This document shows, piece after piece, positions 42,332 to 54,963 of a stretch of DNA of 64,000 nt; position 1 is the stretch's first letter, and every line of letters begins with the position of its first letter. The translations under genes were made by a program, and so were the position numbers. This DNA comes from Litoditis marina (lineage: Eukaryota > Nematoda > Chromadorea > Rhabditida > Rhabditidae), in assembly GCA_964036275.1 (NCBI GenBank), contig OZ038438.1, positions 5,958,978 through 6,022,977 on the forward strand. Reading direction: 5' to 3'. Below the pieces are notes generated by a model, which was not told the DNA's origin, searched no databases, and saw only the letters and a list, made by a program, of their open reading frames with translations.

Positions 42332-45300
42332 ATGGGGAACAAGCAATCCGGCGCGAGTCGGGTGTCTCCGGTGGTACAACGGCCGAACAAGGGCTTCTTC
42401 CGGAAACTATTCGCCAAGACCAGGCTAGACGCCAATGGACTGGCACAGTCTTGTCCACCTCCTGTAAGTTCGAGCAACAACTTTCAGAGAATGAGAGAAA
42501 GGGGGGGGGGGGTAGAGAGAGAGGAGGTAGAGAGAGGGAGGAGAGAGAGAGAAAGAAAGAGAAGGAGAGATGGGTTTTTCTTCCTTTGCTACAACTGCAT
42601 TACACAACAAATTGGTCCGTTTTGCCGTTAGTGCGTTATATGCTATATCACAGAAACCACACCTCTGCCCTTGAAATGTGACGTATGGGAATGCGCTCAT
42701 GCTAAATAAGATAAACTTTCTCTAAGATATCATATAAGTCTTAGATTTCTGAAGATCATTTCTGGTAATCAGGGGAAAAAAAGTTATCGTGTACGTAATA
42801 TTCGACTGCCCACATCTTGCCACAACAAAGTTCTCATGAAGTTATCATCAGTGTACAGAAAATTATAGTGCCAAGAGCTCAAAACACACTTTGACAACGA
42901 AGTGGCATACAGTATCCCACCATTTCTGAACCACCACAGTATCAATTATGAACGTTTTTCCATTTAAAATTTCCAAAAGATCTCAAGTGGTTTGAATCTT
43001 GTTATCTAGCCTTTGTGCAATCGGAATTATTGAATGAAGTATAAATTTAAACAACAGCTTAAACTGTGGTTACCTAGAGTTCAGGTCATCGAAGCTTCGC
43101 TACTACTAAAAAGGTAGACAACTGTTATTATCACGGGGCTATCGCTGACCACTTTTTCTACTAGTAGTTCACTGATTTATCGATAGTTGAATATTTCCCA
43201 TGTACTGTCAGTTGCTGGCCCGAAAGTAGTTCTTTGTTCATTTGCCAGTGATCGCCGCGCGGCTTCTATCTGGCGAAGTGGCAGCTCGTTTATGAACTGT
43301 ATCCCTGTCTGTACCCTCTACATTTCATACACTATTCCATTTGTTCGTAGAGCAAGCACTCAAGTTTGTTGTCGCAGACAGTGCGCGCAACAAGCGAGTA
43401 TCCCAGGGATTTCAGAAATCATCCACTGCCTGTCATCAGGATCGCGCAGTGAAAAACGTAGTTGAAATATAGACGGGGAAACTTCAACAATTGTCTTTCA
43501 TCGCCGTTTAAGCGGTAATTTACAATAAAACATGCTCGGCTGGCTCGTAGTTCTTTCGTTTGAACATGAACATGTTTATTTCTACAATGTTCAACTATTT
43601 CTTTCTATAGTTTTCGATCGCGCATTCGTGTTGTGCAGCTGTTCAGCAGTTCGTAGAAGTTTTTACATCAGCCAGCCGCAGCTTATTACAAATTAGTTGA
43701 AAGAGGCTGATGTAACAAAAGAGTGATAGACGGGCGGAAGACACACTATCTATGCTACTTGCATACATATGTGAGATGAGAGGGGAAGTCCAAAAAGACA
43801 GAGATGAGAATACTGTAATGTAGTTCTTTCAATTTTCACGTGGACTTATACAGTAAGCATATGACATTTCTGTTCAGTTTTTACATGTTCTCGACAAACT
43901 TCAAGAAGTGTGTATCAGTTTTCAATTCAAGTACGGCACCAATGTTTTCCTGAGTAAACTGATTACTGTAGGTGTCCACGTATGAACGATAGAGACTGGA
44001 TGCAAAACCAGATTATCTACAAGATTGTATCAAGAAATGCAAGTTCAAATAATACACTTTATAGTAAACATACTGTTGTGATGTTTATGTACAAGAGGGA
44101 CTGGGAAGAAGAAGTTGTATTCAGGTTGGAGGTGAGATGCCGATAGTGTCGGAATGCACCGTGTTCCGAGATCGCCCGGCACTCCGTCTCGATTCTCGAC
44201 TTGTCTGTAAATATGAAATATTGGCCGTCGTCGGAAAAGGAAGCTTTTCACAGGTAATCTATAGTTGCTGTAAGTGGAAAACTCACGTAAAACATGACCG
44301 AACACGCGTAATCCTACACTTTATTATTGCACATTTTTTGAATTATTCTGTGTTTACAAGTTCTACGTGACTTTACCAGACTCGGGAATTTTCCATTGTG
44401 CTTTTCAGTAGAAGTGATGAAACAACTAAATTCCTTCTCTCTGCAGGAGGCTATGAACGGTGCCTACCTTTATTCGCTGTGGCGTTATCCCGTTGTATTT
44501 GTAGTTTGATCGCGTTGTTTTTGGTTGAAACTGGTAAGCTACAGTGTTTTGACTCCAACCGAAGAGATGTAAGTTATGAGGTGCTACCGTCACCTATTGT
44601 AGTTTTTGTCGCCAAAATACATATGGAGCGGAGAAGTAGCGCATGTCCGGGAAAAAGAATGGGATATGAACGTCGGGAAATAACTGCACTTCTTCTTCCT
44701 TCTTTCCCTGCAGTTCATCAAAATATGCCAAAACCAGCGGTAACACAGCTTCTTTCCAGGTTCTGCGCGTGCAACATCGCATCACTCGCAAGTATTTCGC
44801 CGTGAAGCTGGTCTCTTCTGATTGTGGATCTGTCAACAACGAGCTCACAATTCTCAGTCGGGTGTCACACCCTTTCGTTATCCGATTAGAAGAGGTAATA
44901 GTTTGGCCGAATCATCCAAGATAACCAAGTTTTATTTTACGGAAAATTCGGCGGTATAGTAATCTACTCAAAACTTTCAAAAATTAGTTAAAACTGCTGT
45001 TGTAGGCAATAGCTCATTAGGTGTTGCAAATTCCATCTCGGTCTACACCGAACACCTCCATTTTCAGAATGGCACACATCATAATTGAGGCATACAGTAT
45101 TCCTCGGCATTAAATTTGATGACAATCATAGAGTCAGCCCTGTGCTTCAACTTTTTTTTACAGGTGTTCAAGTCATCATCGCGCATGTTTATTGTAATGG
45201 AGCTGGCTTCTGGGGGAGAGATGTACGATAGGGTCGTGGCTAAGGGAAGGTCAGTCAAACTACGATGTTGGCAACGACAATGTCTGAAATGTTGTTTGAT

Positions 45301-48300
45301 CTACAATCTACAAGCACGGGACACTTCTCGAATGACAACTGGAAAATGACAAAATAAAACTACAAACACAGCGGGTCCGACCGAAATGTACAGTATCGGT
45401 CCGCTCTTCCCTGGACAAACCCTATAGCCTTCACATCCACTCACGCGCCATAGCAAAGTCAGTAAGTAGTGAGCTCAACCTGATCGATGAATTGATCCCA
45501 TTCTGTCCACATAGTTGCCAACTTCTCATGTTTGATCACAACCTGGTAGGGTTGTTAATCGAGCTCAAAATTTCGAGTTTTCGAGTTTTCGAGTTTTCGA
45601 GTTTTGGGAAATTTCGAGTTTTCGAGTTTTCGAGTTTTCGAGTTTTGGGAAATTTCGAGTTTTCGAGTTATCGAGTTTTCGAGTTTTGGGAAATTTCGAG
45701 TTTTCGAGTTTTCGAGTTTTTGAGTTTTGGGAAATTTCGAGTTTTCGAGTTTTTGAGTTTTTGAGTTTTGGGAAATTTCGAGTTTTCGAGTTTCGAGTTC
45801 GACTCAACTCGAAAATTTTCGAGTTTTTTTCGAGTCGAGTCGAGTTTTGAGTGTTTTTGGACCCAAAATAAACATTTTTCGAGTCCGAAATTTTGATTTT
45901 CGAGTTTTCGCGTTCAAAATTTCGAGTTTTCGAGTTTTCGAGTTTTCGAGTTTTGGGAAATTTCGAGTTTTCGAGTTTTTGAGTTTTGGGAAATTTCGAG
46001 TTTTCGAGTTTTCGAGTTGTCGCGTTTTTGGAAATTTTCGAGTTTTCGAGTTTTCGAGTTTTGAGAAATTTCGAGTTTTCGAGTTTCGAGTTCGACTCAA
46101 CTCGAAAATTTTCGAGTTTTTTCGAGTCGAGTCGAGTTTCGAGTTCGAGTTTAACAACCCTACAACCTGGGTCAGATAGTGTGACTCAACGATCACCTTT
46201 TCATAAAACTTTAGTACGGTGGCACATTGAGTATCTCATCTTCGCACGTGGGATCACCAGAAACTGATTGTGATTTATTTTATCGCCACGCATTTCGTAT
46301 TCACCGGATTTATTTCGAGTAAATACTAAAAGTGAATGCAACATCAGCAATTACACTTCAAAATTGTCCCCTTTCCGTCAGTTATAGCTGTACATTTTGA
46401 CGAGCAATTGACAGTTTTGCAGGTACTCTGAGTGCGAGGCTCGTGCAGCTCTCAAAATGTTACTAAACGGATTGACATATCTACATTCCATACGGGTGGC
46501 TCATCGGGATTTGAAGCCGGAGAACTTGTTGTACAGCGATACACGGCCTGAAGCAAGGTGAACTAACGGTCGTCAGAAGAATTACTCGTAACAAATTTAT
46601 TGGTTACATACGTGATGTCCTCGATATTCTTGATACAAGATTTATCCACATAACGTTTCAAACGCTCCGTGGATATCTTCGCGCGAGAACATGTGCGCAT
46701 GCGCGTATTAGTGGTCTAATCGCAATCAATTACAATGACTCAATATAAGTTCAATGGCGAAAACTATGAGCGAGAACACCGTGAATAATACACAGTAGCA
46801 CCTTACAGAAGATATCTGAGGCGCGAGGAGGAAAACGTTATTCTAACCGAACTCGGATTGAAATAATGGAATTGTCGTCACCCAGTCAAATACCAAGACC
46901 GCCAAAATCTGATCCTTCTCTATGTTTTATCCATAGTTTAGTTTGAACGAAAAGGCAACCCAAAAGTTCAAAAAAGTCGTGTCCTTTAATCAGTGAAAAA
47001 CACGACCAGCAAAATGTGCATATTTTCATGTTTGAAGGAACCACTTTCAAACCTACTTTTACTATCCTTACTGGAACAAATATGCAGTTTTGAACGATAT
47101 CAGTACAACATGATCATGTAACCGGTCTGGTTACTGAAGGGCCCGGTTGTATCTCTAGTATGCTAGGAACTACCTGCATCAAGTGCTTCCATTGCAGGTT
47201 GCTGATAACGGATTTTGGGCTAGCGCATCAATCGACGCGTCCAGATGAAACCATGACGGAGACCTGTGGTACTCCAGAATACATCGCTCCCGAACTGCTC
47301 CTGAGGGTTCCCTACACCGACAAGGTATGTCTCAAACACCCCTCTCGTATGGAGCGAACAAATCGTGTAGTTCGATCCCGAAACAAGTCACATCTCACGA
47401 GTTCTGATCAAAAAGCAACGGGATCAAACTACAAATTCAGTTATATGGGGCATCATTTACCGTATAGCGCGGTTTCGGAAAGAGCGCACGTCAATTGTAC
47501 GTCAATTGAGCGGATCCATTTGGGCGAAACCAGCTAGGCAGGCAACTTTGAGCGAGGTTGGGCGAGAACCATAATAGCAGAGGATTTGATGCACCCGGCC
47601 TTTTGATTTGATGCGGATTTGATGCACTAGAATCTTCAACTCTTTTCATAAACTCTATTTCTCTGTTGAGATCGTTCAGCGGTTTCCAGGCAGAAACAGT
47701 ATATGTCAGTTGACATGAGTACGTATGCTAGAAGATCCCGGCCACTTCATCCCATCCTGCGTCTCTCGCTCTGCCTTACTATTTCTTGTTTCTCACATCC
47801 CGGCGGGATGTAAGAGCAGAGAAATAACGTATGTTTGAGGAGACGCAGTATGGGATGAAGGTGCTGCGATCTTCTAGCATACGCACTATGATTTCTTGTT
47901 TTTGTAGTTACAAATGACTGTTTTGTGCTGTTGATCAAATTGATCGAACTACGTTTCAGAGAAAATCAGCCTCTATGTAGGGTGCGAGAAGTTCCAGCTT
48001 TGTAGTTTGATTAACATACACCGCAGTTATTTCGGAAATCGCTAATATATTCGCTATCACGTACATGACACTGTAAGCGCTGTAATCATACTGTACGAGT
48101 CTCAGTAGAAATGACAAAGACAATTGGAGGGCTACTGGTAACCCATCTTCTCCAGGTGGATATGTGGGCCGTCGGTGTAATTGCCTACATTCTGATGTCC
48201 GGTATAATGCCGTTCGATGACGACTGTCGATCTCGCCTATATACGCACATCATAACCGCCAACTACGTTTACTATCCACAGGTTAGTTCAAGAGGAGTAA

Positions 48301-49766
48301 TAACTGATACGTTGATGTCACACATTTCAATAACCTTGCAAATGTTTCACTTATAGCCAGGTGGAAACAAGTTTTAGAGGAGATATTTCAATGAGTATAA
48401 AAATATTCAAAATATGACGAAGTGTAAACCATGAAGAGATGACGCAGACGACCGAACCTGCGCTTAGCTAGGAGGTAGTTACACCATTCTGGACAAACAC
48501 TGGACAAACGTTATATCGACATCTATTAAATCATCACGAGTTATACCAGAAGTCAATTGGATAGTCACGTAAATTCAGCAGTCTAATGAGGCATCGTGCA
48601 CTTTGACATTGCACGCTTTTGAGTTCTGCTGTGTTTAACATGTTTCACGTGACTGTGCAAGTGACAAACAATGTGGACTGTTAGTTTCCTATTGGCGTTG
48701 AAACGGAGCCTAAATTAGAAAAGAGAAGGTGAATGAGAGTGTACATTTAAATAAACAGAACTAGATTCAATAAAATGAAGTTAGCTAGATCAAAATTATT
48801 AAATAAATGAATAAATAAACTAATATTAGGTTGGACTACTATCTATAAAAGTTGAATATTGATCATATTGCATTGTAGTTCTGGTCGGGTTCGGAGTCGG
48901 CGAAACAGTTCGTGGACGCCCTTCTGGAGACGAATGCCTCGGAGAGACTGACGGCGGCAGAGGCGTTGCGCCACGACTGGCTGACGGGGGAGAGACCCGC
49001 CATGGCCCTATCCTCCAGGGCACGGCCTGCCTCCGAATACAACACTATGCAACGGGTAACTGATATCTCTCTCTCTCTTTCGCTCTCTTTCTCTCTCCTC
49101 TTTCTCTCTCCTCTTTCTCTCTTTCGCTCTCTTTCTCTCTCCTCTTTTTTCTCCTCTTTCTCTCTTTCGCGCTCTTTCTCTCTATCTCTCTATCTTCCGC
49201 TCTCTTTCTCTTTCTATGTCTTTTCTGCAGTTGTGCCGTCAAGTAAAGATACAGTGAGAAGTGTTTGTTTCCCGAATGAGTTCTTTTTGAGCTAAAATTG
49301 ACTCGAATTTGCACAGTATAGATAGAGGTTGAATAAAACGATAGCTCAATACTGCCAGCTAGATGATTGTTTTGGCATAGGGTTCGTTCGTTCCAAAGCA
49401 CACCTTTGTTGCTCTATCTCGCATGTGTGTGTAGTTTGCTCCTGTTCCTTTTCGGTCAGAACTCGTTAGTTACGACGTATTTCGATATCAGACTAAAATT
49501 ATGATTTGGAACCTATATAATTGGTATAGTGGTTAGAGTCCGCGCCTTCCATACTTTTGGACGAGTTTCGAGTCTCACATGAGGCGGATATTTTATAAAT
49601 TTGGCACCCACTATATATGTGATGTTTCCAGACGAAATCGACTCGATCGATTCGTTCGGTCACGCGGTCCGACCATGGACACAGGGTGGACCCCAGGGAG
49701 GTGGATCAGCTGGCCGGTGACTTGAAGAGAGCGGCGCAGAACACGAAGAACTACGGACTCTTCTAG
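42332..49766 (+). CDS. PSKH1: PSKH1-like serine/threonine protein kinase
   Basis: Nine exons with consistent phases: 42332-42463, 44125-44253, 44760-44894, 45164-45249, 46423-46557, 47198-47324, 48156-48281, 48879-49055 and 49632-49766; 393 residues (human PSKH1 has 424). All catalytic marks are present: glycine loop GKGSFS (about 81), FAVK (K about 103), HRDLKPEN (about 188), DFG (about 211), APE, and VDMWAVGVIAYILMSG. The order and wording match the CaMK-group kinase PSKH1, including a C-terminal TKSTRSIRS basic tail. The N-terminus MGNKQSG fits N-myristoylation, as in PSKH1, so membrane or Golgi attachment is likely. A CTTGCAG acceptor at 42290 lies 41 bases before the start. Exons are GC-rich. 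Introns 1 and 8 carry complementary purine and pyrimidine tracts and intron 4 a hAT-type MITE. Confidence 0.93.
42489..42571 (+). repeat. Purine tract (G12, then GAGA/GGAGAGA) in kinase intron 1
   Basis: Almost 80 bases without pyrimidines except a few T, starting just after exon 1: a 12-G run, then GAGAGAGAGGAGG and AAAGAAAGAGAAGGAGAG. Confidence 0.95.
45547..46162. mobile_element. hAT-type MITE with CGAGTTTT minisatellite body
   Basis: The element begins TAGGGTTGTTAATCGAGCTC and ends with the exact complement of its first 12 bases. An 8-base direct repeat CAACCTGG abuts both ends (45539-45546 and 46163-46170), the target duplication size of hAT transposons. The body is tandem CGAGTTTT units broken by GGGAAATTTCGAG, with two inner CGACTCAACTCGAAAATTTT blocks. 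No transposase is present. It lies in intron 4 of the kinase gene. A decayed relative is at 53995-54150. Confidence 0.88.
47723..47882. mobile_element. 160-bp MITE in kinase intron 6
   Basis: The ends GTATGCTAGAAGATC and GATCTTCTAGCATAC are perfect complements. Inside, CTTCATCCCATCCTGCGTCTC and its complement continue the symmetry around CACATCCCGGCGGGATGT. It is non-coding. Confidence 0.8.
49065..49210 (+). repeat. Pyrimidine (CT)n-type microsatellite in kinase intron 8
   Basis: About 145 bases of CTCTCT/TTTCTCTC with only occasional G, starting about ten bases after exon 8. It is complementary to the purine tract in intron 1 of the same gene. Confidence 0.95.
49504..49590 (+). repeat. tRNA-like sequence, not a functional tRNA
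   Basis: GGTATAGTGGTTAGAGTCCG resembles a tRNA D-arm with A box, and GAGTTTCGAGTCTC a T-arm with B box, at the right distance. The acceptor stem pairs only for about three bases and the anticodon arm is poor. It directly follows a copy of the dispersed repeat at 49425 and may be a tRNA-derived SINE piece. Confidence 0.4.
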
Positions 49767-52556
49767 AATACTCTTCAGTTTTGCATTTCTGTTTACGGAA
49801 GATTCCCCGTGCCGGATTGTAGCTCTGAGGTTGCAAATTGACACTAGAGGTGCTCACGGAACCGAGTTATCTGCTGGCAGACAGTACGTGAGACTAAGAG
49901 ACGCAGACTGTTCCTCTACACTTTACTGGCGTCGTCATTGTTGCCTCGCAATCATTGAATCGCTAGGCGGGGAATTTTCCTGTAACCATGCATTTTATAT
50001 TTTCTGAACATCAACTATGATTGTGGTTCAACATTCAACGACTTACCTTATCAAACTTTCCATGCATTCACACTGTAGTGTACAGCTAGATGACTATAAT
50101 ATTCAACACATAACAGTTCATGTCTGAGTACGTAAATCAGAACATCCCGGCCATTAGCCTGCTCCTCTCGCGTTGCGCAATATTTTGTGAATAGAATCAA
50201 AATGTCGGGACATTTCTGAATACTATCTCTGGACAGAGTTTAATTACCCCAATTCACATACAGTTCTTGTATTCAATTAGATTCAATACTTGTTTATATG
50301 TAGTAACGGGAAGGCCAGTTAGTTATAGAGTTCGCCATATTCATCATGTTATAATCTCCAAGCACTCATAACGCAGAAGACCAACGTTAGTTTTGCTGAG
50401 TAAGTTTTGCAGTTGACTTCCCTGAACAGCTGCAAAGTGCACTTTCTATAACTTATAAGCTTGAAGATCTCAACCGACTGCTGACCACTACTGGGCAAGT
50501 TCCTTAGTACCTTAGTTGATTTACTACTTTAATGGACATGGATTTGTAGTTTGATCTGCCTACACATAATTGAATGCTGAGTGCAACTGAGAAATAGAAA
50601 GATCAAAGTACAAAAACTACAGATTAGACGAACACTGGTTAACTTTCTTTCTGAGCGACCCCAATAGAAGTAGTTTGTCTGCTGAGTTCTTGAGTTGTTG
50701 GTTCCGTAGTTGTATCTAATTGTGTAATTTTCTGAGAATTGTGAACGGTAATTACAGGAGAACGTCGCCACTGTTCCCCTTAGATGCATCGGGATACGTA
50801 AATTCGGGGTGTTTATTCAAACAATTTGATGAAAGAACCAGGGCAGTATAAGAAGATGAAAATATTCACTGGAATAAAACGAATGCAGTTTCGAATTCAT
50901 GCCCATGTTTCCCCTCGGTCGAGCATCACCGCGCACACTTCTTTAGAAAACTGCGAACCCGCAGATCTGTAGAAACCAACGTTTTCTTAGCTATTGTCGT
51001 TTTATTTCTCAGTACAATTGATCATGTCTTCTGAATCTTTCTATTCAAAATGAGCTATGCTACTGACGAGTTTGTTAACCTGGGTATTTTCTAATATTCA
51101 TTTGCCTCAGTTCGTTGTAATACATCATTGATATCTATTGTTAGCTATTTCAGTACTGTTTTATGTGGAATTGATCATGTACAACTTGATAACTAGTCAT
51201 TGAAGACGTGATATGAATGTACATATATTAAAGCTTGCATAAAACGAATGAGAACAGGTTCACAATAGTTTTTGAGGACAGACGACGTGCAAAGAAAAAC
51301 AGAGTTTGAGAGAGGGACCTCTTTCTAGCCGGAACGTATCATAAAAGATACTTTTTTGTTACAATTCGCTGCAGTGACCTGGTATATGTCATGAACCTGT
51401 GCTTATCCGTTTATTCGAGAGGTGAACAACTGATTATGCTTCCAATTCTGTGGAAATCGAGAGAAAGTGTTTTCTGAAGTTGTGATGCAAATCGAGAAGA
51501 TGCATGGGTGAAATGTGTTTATTAGAATTTTGGCAGAAATGTCTATGTGTTCACTAGCAAGCAGCAACTCGAAGTTCCTCCGATTACTGTAGAAGGTAAC
51601 GAATGGGTGAAATAGGGTATAACGGGGAGGTCTGCACGAGGAATTTGATGCTCGCCGGTGTTTACATTCCAGTCAAAATATAAACAGGTTGCTGTACCAG
51701 TTTCAAAGCGAAGCTAAATCTTCTCAAAACTCTCTATGGAATAACAACAGCATTGATTTGAAATTTTTTCGAATATTAAAAAAAGCGAAAAGTTTCCCTG
51801 ACAAAATCTATAATTTTTCCTTCTGCACGTAACTATTATCTCTATACGAACTATGCACGTAGTTTGTAATTCATTGTTAATTTTTATGATATTGCATGAT
51901 AAAGACATTCTTCTTCTTTTTTTTCTTTTTTCTATAGCGGATGGCGGAATTTGTTGCCTCTATTGTGCGATGTAGTTTGTTGTTTGAACCCAATGGGCGG
52001 GGCTTCAGGGCCAAAACGGGGACCTACTATTTACAATAGTGGCTGTCAAACTAATCCCCGACTATTCAAAGAATACGAACGAGTAAAGAAATAAAGTTTT
52101 TTCGATAATAATATCAATTTACTGAACTTATTATCGTTTTAACTTGGAAATTGCACTTCGATACTCCACGACAGCAACTGAAATTAGATTTAGGAATATG
52201 CACAATTTGCGCAACTTTCTTGAAAGGGTCAAACTATTTTTAAACTAAAAACCGCTTCAGACTGACTGTGTCTTTGTTCATATATCATGTCCAGCTGTGC
52301 GCTATGAGAAAACAATAGTTCCAAATGTATGAGTCCTTATTCTTCAAGAATCTTTATGGAAACCCTTCTTTTGGGCCAGCAAGTAGTTGTGAAACGGTTT
52401 GAAACTTCAACATGTGTGTTGGAACCTGAAACTTTTGGAGTTCAATTTTTGGCTCACAACTTCAAAATGTTTTAATCAAACTTTTCGCTCCACAATTCAC
52501 GTAAAACTTTCATCTAACTATAGATATGTAATACAGTGTTTCAACACTCTTCGTGC
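49767..52556. other. Intergenic region between the kinase and the npp-12 upstream genes
   Basis: I see no certain gene here. A fragment of the dispersed repeat lies at 50543. One possible exon at about 51536-51595 reads NVYVFTSKQQLEVPPITVE between an acceptor (GGCAG) and a donor (GAAG/GTAACG). The duplicated unit starts at 51178. Confidence 0.4.
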
Positions 52557-53220
52557 CAGTTTCATCACTTGAAATACTGTGTATTCCAAAAGCTTGTGAG
52601 CCACAGAGCTTTGAAAGAGTTTGGTAAGAAACCGAACCCCTTGCGCACTCAAACCAACAGGAAATCGAACCGAACTCGGGAAAATTGTGTTGGTAAGTAT
52701 AGTATAAGCATTACCATGTTACCGACGAAGTGAAGTACAAACAGCTATAGTATAGATCTCATTTGTTTGAGATTGCAAATAAAAGTTCAATATGGGTAGC
52801 TTTAATAAAACAATACTGTCTAGGTTGCTAAAAACTCAGAAAGTGCCATATTGATGCAATATTTTTTTACGTTCACGCACATGATTTGGTAACCAATGCC
52901 AATGAAAACTTGTCACCACTGAACATTTTCTTCTGGATGTGATACTGTGGACTGGTTCGAAGACTTGGCTTGATACGGTGTAAATTCACAGTATTTTGTC
53001 TTCATGACCAGTTCGATAGTAACTGTATACCACTGAACTAGTTATCGAAAAATCAGCAATTCAGCTATTCTCGCTCAGAATACTCTCGCATACTAGATGA
53101 TGGGGTGAACAAGCACATTTATATAATTATGTTTATTATCTATTTTTCAGGTGTCAACCAGAGAGAAGTTCTGCAGAAACTCATCGATTTGTATAAAAGC
53201 GGTGGAGCAGCCAGTTGAGC
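52557..53220 (+). CDS. Candidate 3' end of a small unrecognised gene (copy 1)
   Basis: An exon 52557-52691 ends at a strong donor (GTTG/GTAAGT) and joins one at 53149-53220 that ends in a stop; together they encode HRALKEFGKKPNPLRTQTNR and then VNQREVLQKLIDLYKSGGAAS. Phases agree. A second good donor inside the first exon (TTTG/GTAAGA, at 52624) would give another frame and a different tail, so the true reading is uncertain. AATAAA follows at about 53242. No family recognised. The same sequence recurs 7,304 bp downstream. Confidence 0.35.
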
Positions 53221-53994
53221 ATATTATAGATGAATGCGGCTTAATAAATTGTTCTCTTATTCTGGAAAGCCTTGCATTTTCTTCACTGAAATAGTAACAG
53301 AAGAGTGAAAAATTACAGCATTTTCATGCACACATGGGGAAATGTGAAGTTGCGGGCTGAGGAAGCAGTTATGGTGAAGGAACACATCCATAGGAACTTC
53401 TAGCCGACAGTTAAGACACTGGTAGAACGGTAGTAATAGTTAAACTGTGGTGATATGGTCGTAACGTCCCGCGATTCAGTAGTAAACTTCTGGTAACGTT
53501 GAATGACGATTACTACCAGTAAATCGGTTATATATCTCAAGTAACTTCAAAACTGAACTAGATATCTAATACCAGATGTGATACCTATACTAGATTCATG
53601 AAAAAGTAGGGAACCAACAATTGTGTGATTTGTACGAGCTACTCAAGGACGGTATAACTTCTAGGGACACTGCAACAAAAAGGGAAAAATATAGAGAGGA
53701 TTATTATGAAGTAAGTGGTGATGCCACAAAAACGGAAAAATATGTTCTCAACTAGTTCACGGCTAGCGATACTGCAGTAACACTACCAGTAAAACGGTGG
53801 TAGTACGGTGTCGCTACTGTAGTAGAACGCCGGTTTTATCTTTACAGTGTCGCTCCAACCCGCTTTGAAAAAGCGCTAGCCGTTTCCGGGATGTAACGTT
53901 GAACAGAGCAAAGAAAAAAATAGACTTTACTGATCAAACGACAAAATAATATCGAACGACACAATGGAAGAGGGCCGAAATGGTCAATGAAGGG

Positions 53995-54150
53995 TACAAG
54001 TTTCGAGGAAGGCGTTTTGAAGTCGAACTGGAAACTCGACGAAAAAACTCGAAAATTAGACTTGAAAATTCGAAATTTCCCAAAAGTCGAAAACTGGTTA
54101 ATTCTCGAAACTCGGAAACTCGAAATTTTAAACCCGATTAACAAGACTAA
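53995..54150 (-). mobile_element. Decayed relative of the hAT-type MITE
   Basis: Read on the minus strand from 54150, TAGTCTTGTTAATCGGGTTT aligns with the start of the 45547 element with a few substitutions, followed by AAAATTTCGAG-type words. The other end is not recognisable. It is copied at 61299-61454. Confidence 0.6.
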
Positions 54151-54928
54151 TGAGTAGAGCAATGATAACTGAGGCGAACTACCAAAAAAAACCGAGTTTC
54201 TCACAAACAAAGGGAGACTCCATTTGATTTTGTGTACGGAGGTTGATTGTATTTGGAAAACATTCATTATCGAAGCTCCGCATATATTAACATTGCATAG
54301 TGATGGAAATTTATCCGATTCTTTCAACTTTTTTGTAAATAATCATAAAATGTTTTGTATCCGGTGCGTAATGTAGTTTGTTGTTTGCACCCAGTGGGCG
54401 GGCCGCCTTTGATTTACAACGCCTTTCATTTACCCGAGCTCACTCGCGCTACTCCTTCCTGTGAGAATTGTCGCACCTAAAAACGGGGATCATTCATTAT
54501 TATATGAGTGTAGATTAAGCCTGCATTCTATCTTGCATTTCCGGTTTGTAAATGCGCGAATTTTGCTGAACACCTGTAGTTTTAATCGTAAAATGTCATG
54601 AATAGGACAATATACCAGGAAGAAAAGGGAGTCCGCTATTTTAGGGCGTAAGGACTTTACAGAGGCAATGCCTTCATTCATTATGAGATACCCAGGAAGG
54701 ACCAGACTTGTAATTGTTATCCTATTAGGAATTCAAATAAGCCAGACTCTTGCTACTTTATGCGTAGTTTGTGTGGGGTAGAGGTGAGAAACCGTGCATG
54801 TTTTTCAGAGTACGGCACTATTTATATGTGCATTCAAAACTATACTAATTCTTTTATTTGACATAAACTCGGTTTGGCTTCTATTACAATGAATGGCATG
54901 ATATGCATATGTAGAAATGATGATATCA

Positions 54929-54930
<2 letters not shown>

Positions 54931-54961
<31 letters not shown>
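54931..54961. repeat. (AT)n microsatellite
   Basis: About 15 AT dinucleotides. The second copy of the duplication carries the same tract at about 62235-62265. Confidence 0.95.

Positions 54962-54963
<2 letters not shown>

Noticed and set aside
43187..43465. 92-codon plus-strand frame in kinase intron 1
   Set aside because: No recognisable domain and no suitable splice sites; the kinase exons on both sides join in phase without it.
45565..46196. Frames with repeated EFSSFRVF or KTRKLENS peptides
   Set aside because: Products of the CGAGTTTT minisatellite in the hAT-type MITE.
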